Assembly: GCA_022747635.1 (NCBI GenBank)
Contig: JAKTNV010000001.1
Location: 29,987,990 to 30,051,989, forward strand
DNA from: Hetaerina americana
Taxonomy: Eukaryota; Arthropoda; Insecta; Odonata; Calopterygidae
DNA: 64,000 bases
Reading direction: 5' to 3'
Position 1 is the stretch's first letter; each line of letters begins with the position of its first letter. The notes below the pieces were generated by a model. That model did not search any database. It saw only the letters and a program-made list of their open reading frames with translations, and was not told the DNA's origin. The position numbers and the translations under genes were made by a program. Of this stretch, positions 13,037 through 25,500 are shown piece after piece.

Positions 13037-13653
13037 TTTTGGTCAACATATTCCCTGCACTTACATTCCATTTTTTCTATGTAGAACATATATAGTATAA
13101 GCTACAAGACTTAAAGAATATGTCAACTGCAGGTTGGACACTGTTCCTATGCATGCATCCAATTTTTAAAAATTGTACACATGTAGTTAATGATGGTGCA
13201 TTATTAAGGTATTTATTCTATAGATATATAAGAGAAGAAAACTAAAATTACTACATTGGCATGATTTCATTAACTGCTAATCTTAGGTTATTGTTCATTG
13301 GCAGGAAGTTACCAGTCCCCTACTGTCTCGTTATTACTTCGTAGTTACTTGCAATTAGGTCTTGTATGACTTGCTTCTCATTGGTTTTAAAATGTGGATG
13401 TTGCCATGAAATGAGGTTACTTGTAGAAAGGAAAGCTTAATGGATTTTGAGGAAGTGTTTGGCAGGGAAAATTGAGTAAAACTAATTATTGTATTGCAAA
13501 AATGGACAGGAGAAATGGGTAACTTACCGAGAACCTGTAAATGTTACTATATTGCAAAGTGCAGAGAAGTGCTTGGAGGCTTGGGTTAGTATTAGGGGTA
13601 AGGGGGGCCTGCGTATTGTGTACACAAGTTTTTCAATATATATGTTGAGGAAG
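13037..13653. other. Spacer without recognised features
   Basis: AT-rich unique sequence between the foldback element and a SINE. Short ORFs here have no recognisable similarity. Confidence 0.5.
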
Positions 13654-13908
13654 TGGGAATGCAGTGATCCAGGGGTAGAAGGTTGGACTAATGACCGGAG
13701 GACCTGAGTTAGATCCCTGGGCACCCTCGGCTCCGCCCAGGCTTTGAAATTTTTCAGGTACCAGACAATTTTGGGAAACCATAGCTGGCACAGGAAAAGG
13801 AACTGCACCTCCACCCTGATGTGTGAATTGTACATGCCATCAGGCCATATTGGACGAACACTGCCATCACCAACTAAATTGATATTTGGGTTGATTACTG
13901 TATTTATG
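13654..13908 (+). mobile_element. tRNA-derived SINE, family A, copy 1
   Basis: Full-length copy aligned by eye with the copies at 35187, 45938 and 40392. The tRNA-like head has CAGTGATCCAGGGGTAG (A-box region), GGTTGGACTAATGACCGGAG and a decayed B box AGTTAGATCCC. The body contains GGGAAACCATAGCTGGCACA and CTGATGTGTGAATT, and the end is GGGTTGATTACTGTATTTAT. It was transcribed by RNA polymerase III in its active form. Confidence 0.85.
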
Positions 13909-15544
13909 GTTTTTAATGAGGAGGAAATGGCAATAAAGACATAAAGGGCAGGAGGCAGGAGTGAAAGTACGAGTATGTAGGTGGAGGACTTATCAAATTG
14001 GTTAAGATTTGCAGATAAAGCTTTAGTAAGCTGGAGGATTTCTACCAATACTTAGAAAGTTACACAACCAGTGTGTTAGCAATGGGATGAAAAGCAATCA
14101 TTAGAAGACAATGTAAGGTTCTCAAGAAATTGAAAGGCTAAGATAAACATTAAAGTTGGGGCGACAAAAGCTGTAGTAGCCAGATTGAAGAACATTTCAT
14201 ATATTCAGGAAGTGCTGTAGAAGGTAGGCTAAGTGTTCATTGAAAGAAGAACTGTGAGAGGAAAAGAAGCCATCAAAGAGGAGGGATTTGATCTTGACCA
14301 CCTTGAGTAAAGATTTAACCAAAAGACTGGCGAAAAAACATATGTATCTGAAGCTTTGTATGGCTCAGAAAATCAGTAAGTCAGGCTAGGGTACAGGAAT
14401 TGATTTGGAGGCTTTTGAGACTTGGGTGTGGAGGTTAAAATACAATGGAGAGAAAGGAAAACAAAGGAGTTCTATCCATAATAGGATAAGGTTGTAAAGA
14501 GAAATTCCACAGGTACTACAGCCAAAGTGTTTCTTTCTTCTTCATTAACTGATGTAAAGGACATTTCAAAATGAAGGAATGTAAGAAACATAATAATCCA
14601 CACTATCGCTAATTAAAACTCAAATGTAAATGCATTTGGGATCTGCTTTCAAGCAAATGATTGATTTGAGAAACTCTTGGTAAATAAATTTAAGAATTGA
14701 TTCCTTCACATAATGCAACGTAATAGGCCACCTAGCAAGAGGAAGGTGAAGAGCAGAACTAATGATCTCCAATAGAAAAACGGAACTATTATGAGGTAAC
14801 ATCCCACAGACAAGAAAAGTTTGTGAGGGGTGAATAATCAGTGAAAACATGCTTAGCAAACACTTCATAAGTTGTATGTGTTGGTTATATTTTGAAAAGG
14901 TCACACAGATACCAAAACAATTTTGGCAGAATTACATTTAGGAAGAGTGCTAAGGAAGTCCAGAAAAAGGAGTTGATGGGTACTGAAAAAAGAATAGCCA
15001 GTTTAAATAAATATCAGTATAGCCAGGAAATCTTAAGTCCATCAGAATGAAAATCACAATTGGGAATACCTGCATGCCTTAGCTCAAACTGGTCACATGA
15101 ACTTAGAATAAATAAATTGTATGCTTCTATGTCTTACTTAAAATATTACAAAAACAATATTATTTGTAAAGTGGAATATTGTTTGATTTCAATTTTTACT
15201 TAGTTTGCTAGCCAACATACCATGCCATGCCATCAAATTTTTCTGAAATAAGATGATTATCCACAATGACATCCTGTGTTCCATCAATGACTGACCAACC
15301 CCATAACTGAAGGTTTAGGGGCAGCTTGTTGTAATATCCCTTGTAGTCCCTAAGTCACAATGATCGACACTGACTAATTTCCCAAAAATTCTGGTGTCCC
15401 TCTTTTCTCAATGGCTAAGGATGTCAATAAAAATTGAATTATTCTTATTTTTCTGCATTATTCTCTTTTCTTGTACCTCATCATTATTAAAGTTTTATTT
15501 ACTTTTTCTTACATTGATCCAATTTTTGTACTTATACACATATA
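13909..15544. other. Spacer; faint RTE trace
   Basis: Mostly unique AT-rich sequence. At 14080-14480 on the plus strand, broken translation gives EALYGSEN and FETWVWRLK-like phrases, similar to the C-terminal part of RTE elements. The trace is too decayed for a firm call. Confidence 0.4.
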
Positions 15545-15711
15545 TGGGGGTCGCTGTAGTTCAGCGAAATGGGGGTTGCAGGCGGAGTGTTGGACTACTG
15601 ACCGGAGGACCCGGGTTCAAGTTCCGGGCAAGCCTCTCTGGGCACCCGCTGCTCCACAAGCAAGGTTTGTGATTTTTGGGGTACCTTTGCATTGATTACT
15701 GTGCTTATGTT
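15545..15711 (+). mobile_element. tRNA-derived SINE, family A, copy 2 (internally deleted, 10-bp TSD)
   Basis: The head GGGTCGCTGTAGTTCAGC, the GTTGGACTACTGACCGGAGG block and a B box like GGGTTCAAGTTCC match copy 3 closely. The central body of about 100 bp is missing, and the copy resumes at TTGATTACTGTGCTTATG. TACACATATA flanks it at 15535-15544 and 15712-15721, a target-site duplication. The right duplication touches the terminal repeat of the mariner at 15722. Confidence 0.88.
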
Positions 15712-15721
15712 TACACATATA

Positions 15722-16729
15722 CCCAGGGTATGGCAGTTAAATCCAGACAAATGAATCTTTTTGATGAGGGTAAAATAGAAACTTAACATTTCCACAATAA
15801 AGATTTAATATTTCACAACCATGGTTTTGATGATGTGCAGCATTAAAACCATAGTCGCACAATATTAAATCTTTATTGCGGAAGTGTAAAGTTTCTTTTT
15901 CACCCTCATCATGAAGGAATCCACATAGTTAAATCTGAAACTGTTATGTTTAAATGAAACTTTTGTTTAAAAGCAAATGTATTTAAAAAAATTCAAATGA
16001 AAATCCTTTTAAATACAAGTAGTGGTATCTGTCAAGAGTAACATTACTCAATGTAACCCTCTTCAGCTGCAATGACCTCTTCCAATCTTCTCCTCAATCG
16101 ATCACACGCACTCTTTATAACTTAAGGGTGCCTCGTCTTCTTGGTAACTCTTTCGACTATGCTGCAAACATAATAGTCGATGGGGCTCGAGTTCGGGCTA
16201 TTCAGGGGCCAGAACTCCTTTGACCAGAATGCATCAATGTGTTGTCTGGGAGCCAGTTTTGGACTAAATGACTAGTATGAGCTGGTGCACCATCCTGTTG
16301 AAAGACATATTGTCTCCCTGAGGCCACAGTTACCATCCACGGTTTCACGACATTCTTCAAAATTTTCAAAATTCCTCATAAATCAGCACCTGAGCATTTC
16401 CTCAAATGAGATTTCCTCGCTGGGGTAGCGAAACCTTCCCCAGACTTCTCTGAAGCATTATACTTAGTCACAATATTGTAAACAGTTGATCTCGAGTATC
16501 CGCAGAAGCAAACTATTTCACTGGGCAAATGTCCAGCGCGAACACTTTCGATAATAGCGGCTCTTCCATTGTACTCCGCACTTGTACGTAACATCTCAGC
16601 CATTTTGAGGTTATGGCTGTTTACTAGATGCCTATAGATTTCAAGAACGCCAATTGCAAACTCCAGTGGAACTACGATATGGCAGGAAATTCAAATTGAA
16701 ATTTGTCCAGAGATAACCGCCGCACCTTG
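15722..16729 (-). mobile_element. Decayed Tc1/mariner element with TIRs
   Basis: Terminal inverted repeats are CCCAGGGTATGGCAGTTAAA at the left and, read inward from the right, CAAGGTGCGGCGGTTATCTC; both continue into GGACAAAT or AGACAAAT. TA flanks both ends. On the minus strand an HTH N-terminus is readable (RAAIIESVRAGHLPSEIV, YSRSTVYNIVTKY) and further on QYVFQQDGAPAHTS, the catalytic-Asp region. Stops and deletions make it inactive. It is split by an inverted-repeat element at 15767-15915. Confidence 0.85.
15767..15915. repeat. Inverted-repeat MITE inside mariner
   Basis: The arms mirror each other: ATGAGGGTAAAATAGAAACT with AGTTTCTTTTTCACCCTCAT, then AATAAAGATTTAATATT with AATATTAAATCTTTATT, and AACCATGGTTTT with AAAACCATAG. 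The centre reads TTGATGATGTGCAGCATT. The right half resembles the hammerhead-like module at 33053. Confidence 0.8.
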
Positions 16730-16849
16730 TATAATGCCATAGTTATTCCGCCATAATTTTCATTATCACTATCATTTTATAGAGTTCTTTTAATTTCATT
16801 TACCATTGCAGTAATTGTTGAAACTTGACGCATGTTAAGGGAGCTTTAG

Positions 16850-17090
16850 CTAAAACAAATTTTCATAACAGCTTGGTATAGTATGAGAATTGTTTCGTTT
16901 CTCAGCAGAATAGGAGATATGGAGAATTTCTTCCATCCCCAAAAAACTGACACCATGACCTTTTCTGCCAATGGCATATCTACACAGACTTAGGGGCTGA
17001 AGAAATGGTTTCTATCCACTGAGTGGATTGTTGTTTTGATTCTGGTGCGTAATGGCTAATCAATGTTTCATCTACTGTCATATATTAACC
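16850..17090 (-). mobile_element. mariner transposase fragment
   Basis: The minus-strand translation gives DETLISHYAPESKQQSTQW followed by a broken stretch ending in WQKRSWCQFFGDG. This is the first catalytic-Asp region of mariner transposase (DE[TS]W...YxPExKxQS). It is out of order relative to the neighbouring copy at 17290-18330, so it is probably a separate insertion. Confidence 0.65.
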
Positions 17091-17289
17091 GAGAAAAACA
17101 CTTGTTTTCATACTGTAGAACAAAATTAGAATTGTAAGACTGAAAAATACATGTTTTTGCAGTTCTATAATTCGAATTTTGATGCTCAATTCAAAAATAA
17201 TTCTTGTATTTCCCAATATCTCATGACTTTCTTTCCATTGGTTGGAGCTGGAGTCCCACTTATGTACATAGCCTGAAAATTTTCCGACC

Positions 17290-18330
17290 TCACAAATAAA
17301 CAACATTTTTTTCCTCACAACAGTCTCCTTTTCAGTCGATATCCTTTTACTAACTTTTTCAACCCTTCCATATAGCAACTGATGTCTCTCTCTGCAAAAT
17401 AGACATTTAAGAACGTGATAACCTCCCCGTCCAAAAATAACCTGTCCTCCAAGTAAAACTTAAAGGTTTAGAAAAAAGAAAGACACACAGAGGGCCAGAT
17501 CTAGTGAATACGGCAGGTGGTCAGCCAATTCAAACTGCATATCATGAATTTTAGCCATGGTGACCCACAAAGTGTGAGCAGATGCATTGTCCTAATGGGA
17601 AAGCACTTTCTTCTTCTTCAAATGCAGTAGTTTTTTTTGTAATTTCTACCTTCATCTAGTCAAGTAATGCATAATACCCTCCTGTCATTGTTTTTCCTTT
17701 TTGATGGTAATCAATGAAAAAATTCTGTGACTCTACCAAAAAACTGTCATCATCACCTTCCTAACCGATGCAAGTGTTCTTATTTAGGACCAGATTCACC
17801 CTAAGAGCAATCCACTCTTTTGATTGCTCTTTCATCTCAGGAGTGTAGCAGTGAATACAAGTTTCAATTGAAAAAATCTAATTCACTTCACTTAAACTGC
17901 CGCAGCAGGGCCTTGGAAATGACCATTCAATACACTTTTGGCCCAAAAAGAGCAACGTGGTACCCAACATGCAGATAGCTTAGACATGCCCAATCCTTCA
18001 GTCAATCAGACAAATCTTTTTGATATGCCCATAGTCTCTACTATCTCTCCAACCTTAATTCCATGGCCATTCTGTACAATTTAGTAAACTTTTTTGATGG
18101 TATCCATGATTGTAGCAGTTTTTTCCATCCCAAATGCTCATATAACGTGGCGCACAGCCACGTTTAAATTCAGCTCCCCAAAATTTCATGACTGTAAATG
18201 ATGCTGCAGATTCTCCATAAACAGTGTTCAACTCATATTTGATTTGTGGAGGCATATTGCCTTTTGAAAATAAATATTTAATGACAGCTTGATACTCAAT
18301 TTTTTCCATTTTCACAAAAACCCTCGCAAC
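17290..18330 (-). mobile_element. Decayed mariner-like transposon
   Basis: The minus strand reads from an N-terminal HTH region (KYLFSKGNMPPQIKYELNTV, SFTVMKFWGAEFKRG) at 18315-18170 to DNASAHTLWVTMAKIHD and ELADHLPYSLDLAL near 17600-17490, and ends with FAERDISCYMEGLKKLVK near 17350. These are the HTH, second catalytic-Asp and C-terminal regions in mariner order. Many stops and lost segments make it inactive. Terminal repeats were not resolved. Confidence 0.75.
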
Positions 18331-19480
18331 TCATCCAAACGATTGTCAAACAACTGAGTGTCCAAAAAGACTAAAATATTGGTGGTACCTTTCAATACAT
18401 TACACTAAACATTCCCCAAACTTTTGTTGAGGAGTGCTGCCATCTCCAAGTTAAGGTCAGAAAGTTTTCAGATGGTTCATTCATATTTTGAATATTTTAT
18501 GAGCTTATAAGAATTTTACTCAGCATATTGTTTACTACCTTAGCAGTAATCATGGCATTGCATTTGTAATCCCACTGATCTATTGTTCTGCCTATTTATA
18601 AGTAATCATATGCAGAGCATTGACTCAAGCCTTATAGCTATTCACATCTAGCTTATACTCTCCCCAATTGTGCATTCCATACACTGGCTGTTTGCAGAAT
18701 AATGAATTGCTGGTATTCATTATCCATTCCAACCACAACAGATTCTATATGAAGCAAATGATAATGAAGCTCTATAATAATATCTTCTGGAATTACAAAG
18801 GAAATAATAGGTAAGCATAGTCACAATAAGGCATATGTACATCACATTGGTACCTTTTGTTTCTAAGTTTCATTTGAATTTCAAAGAATAGCATTATGCA
18901 ATTAGCCAATCATAAAACTAACATAGCAACGGAAAATTCTAATGCAAAACAAGGTGACACATCATAAGCTAGGCATAACTAATCATAACTTGACTGTACT
19001 CATTGGAAAATCTTTTGACCCAACATGGAAAATGGTCATGAACTGAGTACTATTGAAAAACCTAACATGCCAAAGGAACATGAAAATATGACGACAGCAG
19101 CGGTAAGTTATTTTAGCATTTTTCCTAACAAGAACCACCAGGAGAGAATAAAATTTACTAATTAATATTATTTGTTTCATCCATCATCTTTAAAATCCTG
19201 TCTTCAGATGCGTCATACTGAACATGAAATACTTAATTCACTTTCTTATGAATCTTTAAGTATGCCTCATTAGTACCATTATGTACAAATAGTTCATAAA
19301 TCTGACAATGACTAGAACTTTAATCAAACAAAAATAGATGAAATATAAACAATCATCTTAGCCAATTTTAATGATTAGCAATAAATAGCCTTTAAGGTTA
19401 TAATACTTCTCTTGAAAATTAATGAACCTCATGCAAATCAATAAGGAACATTTTATGTACAATAGAAATGACAACAATCT
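18331..19480. other. Spacer 3' of RNPS1
   Basis: The minus-strand 3' UTR and termination region of RNPS1 should lie at the right end. No canonical AATAAA was found on the minus strand close to the stop. Nothing else is recognised. Confidence 0.4.
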
Positions 19481-19598
19481 TTACCTTCGCCTTCTGGCCG
19501 GAGAACGTGATCTAGATCTTGGTCGTCTTACTCTAGGAGGAGGAGATCTTCGGCTTCTGGGAGGGAGACCAACCATCGGTGGAGAACGCCGTCGATAC
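19481..19598 (-). CDS. RNPS1: RNPS1 exon 7 (C-terminal RS tail, stop)
   Basis: Acceptor TTTTCAAG, then an RS-type tail including RSRRSPPPRVRRPRSRSRS and PARRRR, with TAA at 19483-19481. The stop lies inside AAGGTAAAG, a good donor sequence, so some transcripts might splice onward. Confidence 0.85.
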
Positions 19599-22500
19599 CT
19601 TGAAAATATATGGTTATCAATAAGAGGATAAATATATCATTAATTATCATAGAGGCTATTCTTCAACTTTTAAGTTGCCTGAAGCCAATTTTGAAATGGT
19701 ATCCGAAAATGTCAACATTTAACATGGTTATCTCATATAAGAGTTCGGCATTAAAATTGGTATTGCCCACAATCGATGAAATTTCTGACCCCAGAGAAGC
19801 TTACAAAAGTGCAGTTAATTCCTTATACATTACATCACATGTTGATGTAAGATTGACATAAGGTAAAAAAATTGTTACAACCATAAGTAGGTGATATTCC
19901 ATGGTTATCTCTCCCTAAAGAAAAATAATTCTAATGCTAGCATATAAACCTTACATATTGTAACATCTTCACCTAATCAAAGCATAACATAGCATAGCTT
20001 CTTTAACTAAATTCTATTCAAACAAAAGATTTTCTCTGGCATTCCCAATTAAAAATGATAGTTTAACAATTGCCCTTCAAAAGTACACTGTCTAAATGTG
20101 AAGAGAACTTGGGCAGAAATAAAATGCCACTTTTTGGGGAACTGTTCACCTAACACACAGCAGTTACTCAAATTTGATGTTCTTTATATTAGAGAATAAA
20201 AGCTGGAAGAAATGGAACTAAATTATGATCATATTAATGAACTTTATCTTTGTTGTCAAATTATGAACATCATAACTATATAATCTTCTACACATGTAAA
20301 CTATAACATAGCTGACAAATCTATAAGTGCCTAACACATGCACATTATTAATGCAGTCTTTTGGAGACAATGGCATCTAATTTATGTCTTTTAATGGTTG
20401 CCCAGTGATGTGTACACAATAGCAGTTTGCTCAATGTTAATTCATTACATGGAATAGCTTCATTAACTACAACAGATATCATCACAAAGCGACCAGAATT
20501 TGGGTCTATGTCAATAAACCTGGTATTGCTTCTTCAAAAATGTGAAAAGCATTTGCATTTGACTATCGGTTCAGTTTTGAACAGTTTCTAATATTTAGAA
20601 GTCTTGCCTTTCCATTGTCTACAATATTTCAACTTTCTTAATTGGTCTTCCAGATTGATCAGCACTGTTACATTCCCGCACATCAAATTATAATAATTCA
20701 ACAACAAAAATCGTTTGCTTCATTATAACCAAGTTTGATTTAATTTTTCTCTTCAAATCCCTGTTGTCCTATATAAATCTATTATGTAACAGCAACTCAA
20801 GTCTAACTATCTGCCATCATTTGGGTCTGGTAAAACATCATAACAATATTCTTGCTATGACTATGTCCCTTGATGAATCAAAGAATCACTTTTCCTTATC
20901 TTCAACCTTGTTCAATTTTTAATTCCCATAACTAGCATCTATTAGTACCCTACTAGCTTTTGAAAATAGTTATCTCACTTTTTCCATATTAAACTGGTCC
21001 TGCAAAATAAGCACCTTCATCATTATACTACAACTTGACAGATCCTGTTATGATCTACTTAATTACAAGGGCTGTCCAGAAAGTACCTTGCGTTTTGAAA
21101 TAACAAATGAACCCGGGGATAAGACAAAGTTTATCAGAAAGATATATTAGAAAGCCACATTCTTAAAGTATTTTTCTACAAAGCCGCCATTCAAATTGAG
21201 GTATTTCTCATAACGATATACAAGCTTTTCAATTCTATCCCTGAAGAAACCTGTCACCTTGCATTTTAACCACTGGTTTACACCAGCATGCATCACTGCC
21301 AATGCGATGGGTTACAAGCCACTTTTAGAGAGAGATCCTTAATCATCATTTGTCAATTTCACAAATTTTTTCGTTTATTTTTACCATCAGTTCATCTGTC
21401 ACAAGGCTACACCGACCACTGCGGTCCTCATAGTGAACAATGGTGAAGCCATTTTTTAACTGAACGCACCACTGCCTCAATCTGCCTTCAGTCATTATTC
21501 CAGCTTCGTACAATTCACTAAGTTGCCAATGAATTTCAATTTGCTTGAAGTGTTTTGCCAGTAAAAACCAAATTACAGATCGCACTTCATAACTAGCAGG
21601 ATTTTCTATAACAGTGCACATTTTCATGGATCGAAGTGAGCAAAGTAGAAGAACTGCAGTTTGTACACTACCACAGCAGGATGTGTACTAAGTTTAGGGA
21701 TGTTTAGACACACAAGATGGTGGCTCTAGCCTTACCGACTGCCATGCCAAAACGTAAGTTACTCTCTGGTCAGCCCTCATTCATAAGGAAATTTTATACA
21801 GTAATACTTGAAATATATCACTTCTCTCTCATGAATCCTGTTTTTTCATCTTCCTGGAAACTTATGTTCCCTTAAAATTGGAATTTTGCAACACCAAACG
21901 AAAAAGATCAAAAATCCTTCCCTATCATCTATCTCACTATTGGCTAATTTCAATTTTATGCTCCCTCTCAAAATATCTTTAAATTTTTTTATTATCATAC
22001 TACAGAACTTCAGCCTCATGATTTCTATGATTCATATTAGGATATAACTGCATGTAAGACAGTATTTTTACTATCAGACTACTGAATAATTTCAATTTCA
22101 TAAATTCTGTAATCCATAGTAGGATTTAAAAAGGTACATAACAGATAGCCAGTCTTAATCTGGGCCATAGGACATAAGGTTAGTAAATGAAGAAGGAATG
22201 ATCACTATCCTAAACCTCTGAAACATCAGTGATGTTTTTAGTGATGTAAATCGCACGTTGCTTTAGCAATAAATGAAAACACAAATTTTTCTCAGTGTTC
22301 TACATAGGTTTGATTCCTGTCTTACTGGACAGCAACAAACTATAAAGGTATCTGCTTCTATACTACTATAAACTATATTCATCGTCTTATGTAATTTGTA
22401 GTATCCCAAATACCTCACTCATTGGACCTATTTATTGTCTTGTTTTCACAGGTTTTTTAAATAAATAAGTCAAAATTGTCACCTGTAAGCTTTTTATCTT

Positions 22501-25500
22501 AAGGGTTTCTTGGCAGCATGGTCCATTGTTTTACTGAAAACTAAAATTGTTCATAAAATGATTATTGTTCAGCTGTTTTTCTTAAGTTCATAAAATGCTG
22601 GAAATTATATGACAGTAAAAAAATATTTTAATAAAAATATGGATGGTCAAGAGTGAAAATTTGTCAGAAGAAGCTGGAAATGAAACATGAAAATTTTATA
22701 GATGGTTAAAAGAAACTATTCCATTGCATATTCATACTGAACTAATTAGCTCATTAAACTAATAGAATATTAATTTCCTAAGACAGTTTTCAGTCAAGTA
22801 AATATTACTGAACTTAATATATTTGACATGCACTTTCATAATAGAGTATGCCATTCAGATGGAAAAGCAGTTATTATTTTTCACATTGTTGTGGAAGTAT
22901 GAGATCCAGTGCAGAGATCCTGGGGATATCCATTTTTGATCAGGTAAATTTCATTACTGTAATAGGTGATACTACTTTCATTGAGATTGAAACTGTAACT
23001 CAATTGTTACGAATGTTGCTACACTTCTCTCTAGTTGGCCTTCTAACTGGAATACTTCATCTCATCAGCCTTTCATTAAAATTTTATACAACCGCTTTCA
23101 TTTCCTATCACTTTCATTGAACTCAAATGTTTGCCTGAACCAGTCAAGAAATATTTAGGAAGAATTGAGTTATTATGGATAATCAATTGTAGACCTACAA
23201 AGACATACATACACATATTTTAGTCTCCAATCCTTAAATAACATATGCAAGAAAAAGTATGTGGATAACATGAATTGGGCAATGAGGCTGGGCAACAAAG
23301 GGACCCACCTGGGAGGTGAGGGTGGGCCACGCATTCCACCAGAGCCCCATCCACGGCCACCTCCCTGGTGAGGAGGGCCTCTTCTCATTGGTGCAAATGA
23401 TGGTGGAGGACTGATTCTTCTTGGGGGTGCTGGACGAGGTTTGAGCTGAAGAACTGGAGCTGCAGTTATTTCTTGACCATCAATTTGACCTGCAAGAATG
23501 CAAAATGTAAGAAATGCTACAAGGAAATCCAGTCACTCGGGCATTGCAGGTAATAAGGATGACTAGCCTTAAGCCAATGGTGTAAGGGATGCAAAGTTTT
23601 TAACCATTATTGATAACTTCTGAATCCTAATATTAAATACTATTTTTGAATGGATAACTTCTGTAATGTTTCAATAAAAGAGATTTTGTAATTATTCTCC
23701 AATGTTGTATCCTTTTGACTGAGATAAAATATTTTTTTGGCCATTCAATTTATCTTTACACCAAGAGCAAAGCAATTAAATCTGTTACTTGTACACATAT
23801 GTACCTCCATCCATATGGCGCATAGCTTCTTCAGCCTCATCCGGAGTGGCAAACTCAACATATGCAAACCCTCTCCCTGTGTGCGGATGCAGGCGATCGG
23901 GAGGAAACTCTACTGTGCGAACTTGACCATATGCAGAGAAAATCTCTGCAACATGATCTTTAGTCACATTGCGGGTCAGTCTGCCTACATGGATCTTGCA
24001 CGGCCTTGGTGTTGGGGAACGCTCTGTCCTACGGTGTTCCCTTCCTTCTCCTCTTTGCGAACTAGCACCTCCTCTTGAAGGCCTTTCACCTTGGTTGCGA
24101 CGACCACTTCGAGGTGATGCAGAGCGCCTTGAACAAAGAGGCAAGCAGTGCTGTGATGAAAAACCATAGTTTGCTCCTTCTGCGAGGAATGCAATAATAA
24201 ATTATGCTTTAAAACCTGGAAGGAAAGCCCCTATGCATAAAAACTAATGCTATTACGAGGGTCATCCCAAAAATAAGATCCCAATTTTTTAAGAAATAGA
24301 AAGATAAGTTTATTTTCTGTAACTTACACATTTTAAATTTCTAATGTGTCCCTAATTTTTTACATAATTTTTATTTCAATCAATAAATTTTTGTACGTGC
24401 TGGGGTAGTTTTTGTATTTCCATGTCATACCAGCTTACCTCCATGCCATTGAGGAAGCGTTGGATCATAGCAAACACACCTCTTCATCATCGCTGAAGTG
24501 CCTTCCAGCCAAATTCTCTTCCAACTTAGTAAAAAAGTGGTATCCATTGGGTGCCAAGCCAGGACTATATGCATGGTGGGTAGGTGATGATGTCACATCC
24601 AAAATAATAGCAGAGTGATAGTTTGATGGGTGAAATGGGGAGGAACATTGTCTTGGGAAAAGGCTTCTGCCCATGCTCAGCATCCTCTTCTCTAGTTCTG
24701 AATCACCCATCTTAGTTGATTAAGTGTCTCACAATATTTGTCAGTGTTTATTGAGTATTCAAAGATTTGGAGAGAAGGCACTTTAAGGATGATGTATAGG
24801 TGTGATTGCTGATCCAATGCTTCCTCAAAGGCATGGCAGCAAGCTGGCATCACATGGAAGTGCAAAAAAACTCAGTCCATACAAAATTCATTGATTGATA
24901 TAAAAATGTCAAAAAATAGAGATATGTTAGAAATGTAAAATGTCTAAATTACATAAAATAAACTTTTATTTCTATTAAAAAAATCAAGACCTTACTTTTG
25001 GAATGACCTTCATATTTTCTGAGAAAAATGAACTTCCTCCCTACCCAGTGACCGACCAAAAATCATACACAATTGAAATACTCCCATTAATTTGCTAATT
25101 ATCTTAAAGTTAATGTGAATTAAAGTGTCGTTCTTAGTATATATTAATATTTCCCCTTAACTCCATTTCATTTGTTCAAATGTTGCCTTTTGGGTTCTTT
25201 TCAACATCAGAATTTACCTCTTAGGCAATTTAGTGGAGTGATTCTGCTTATACGTACGCATTAAGTATTTTAATCATGAAAACAGTGGAGGAAAGCAAAA
25301 TAAATTATGAGAGGGAGAAAATGGAAGACAACAGCCCACAAAATGTAGGGTTTAAGATATTGGCAGAACACTTTTATCTGATAGTAACACTAGAGCAGAA
25401 ACATAAATGCAAGCTCTACAATATAAATGTAGTTAAAGGCAAGACAAGTGTTTAATTCTTCATGATTGCCAGACAGCTGGTAAAAAACAACAGAGCAAAT

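Noticed and set aside
15394..15795. ORFs over SINE A copy 2
   Set aside because: They are translations of a SINE and its flanks.
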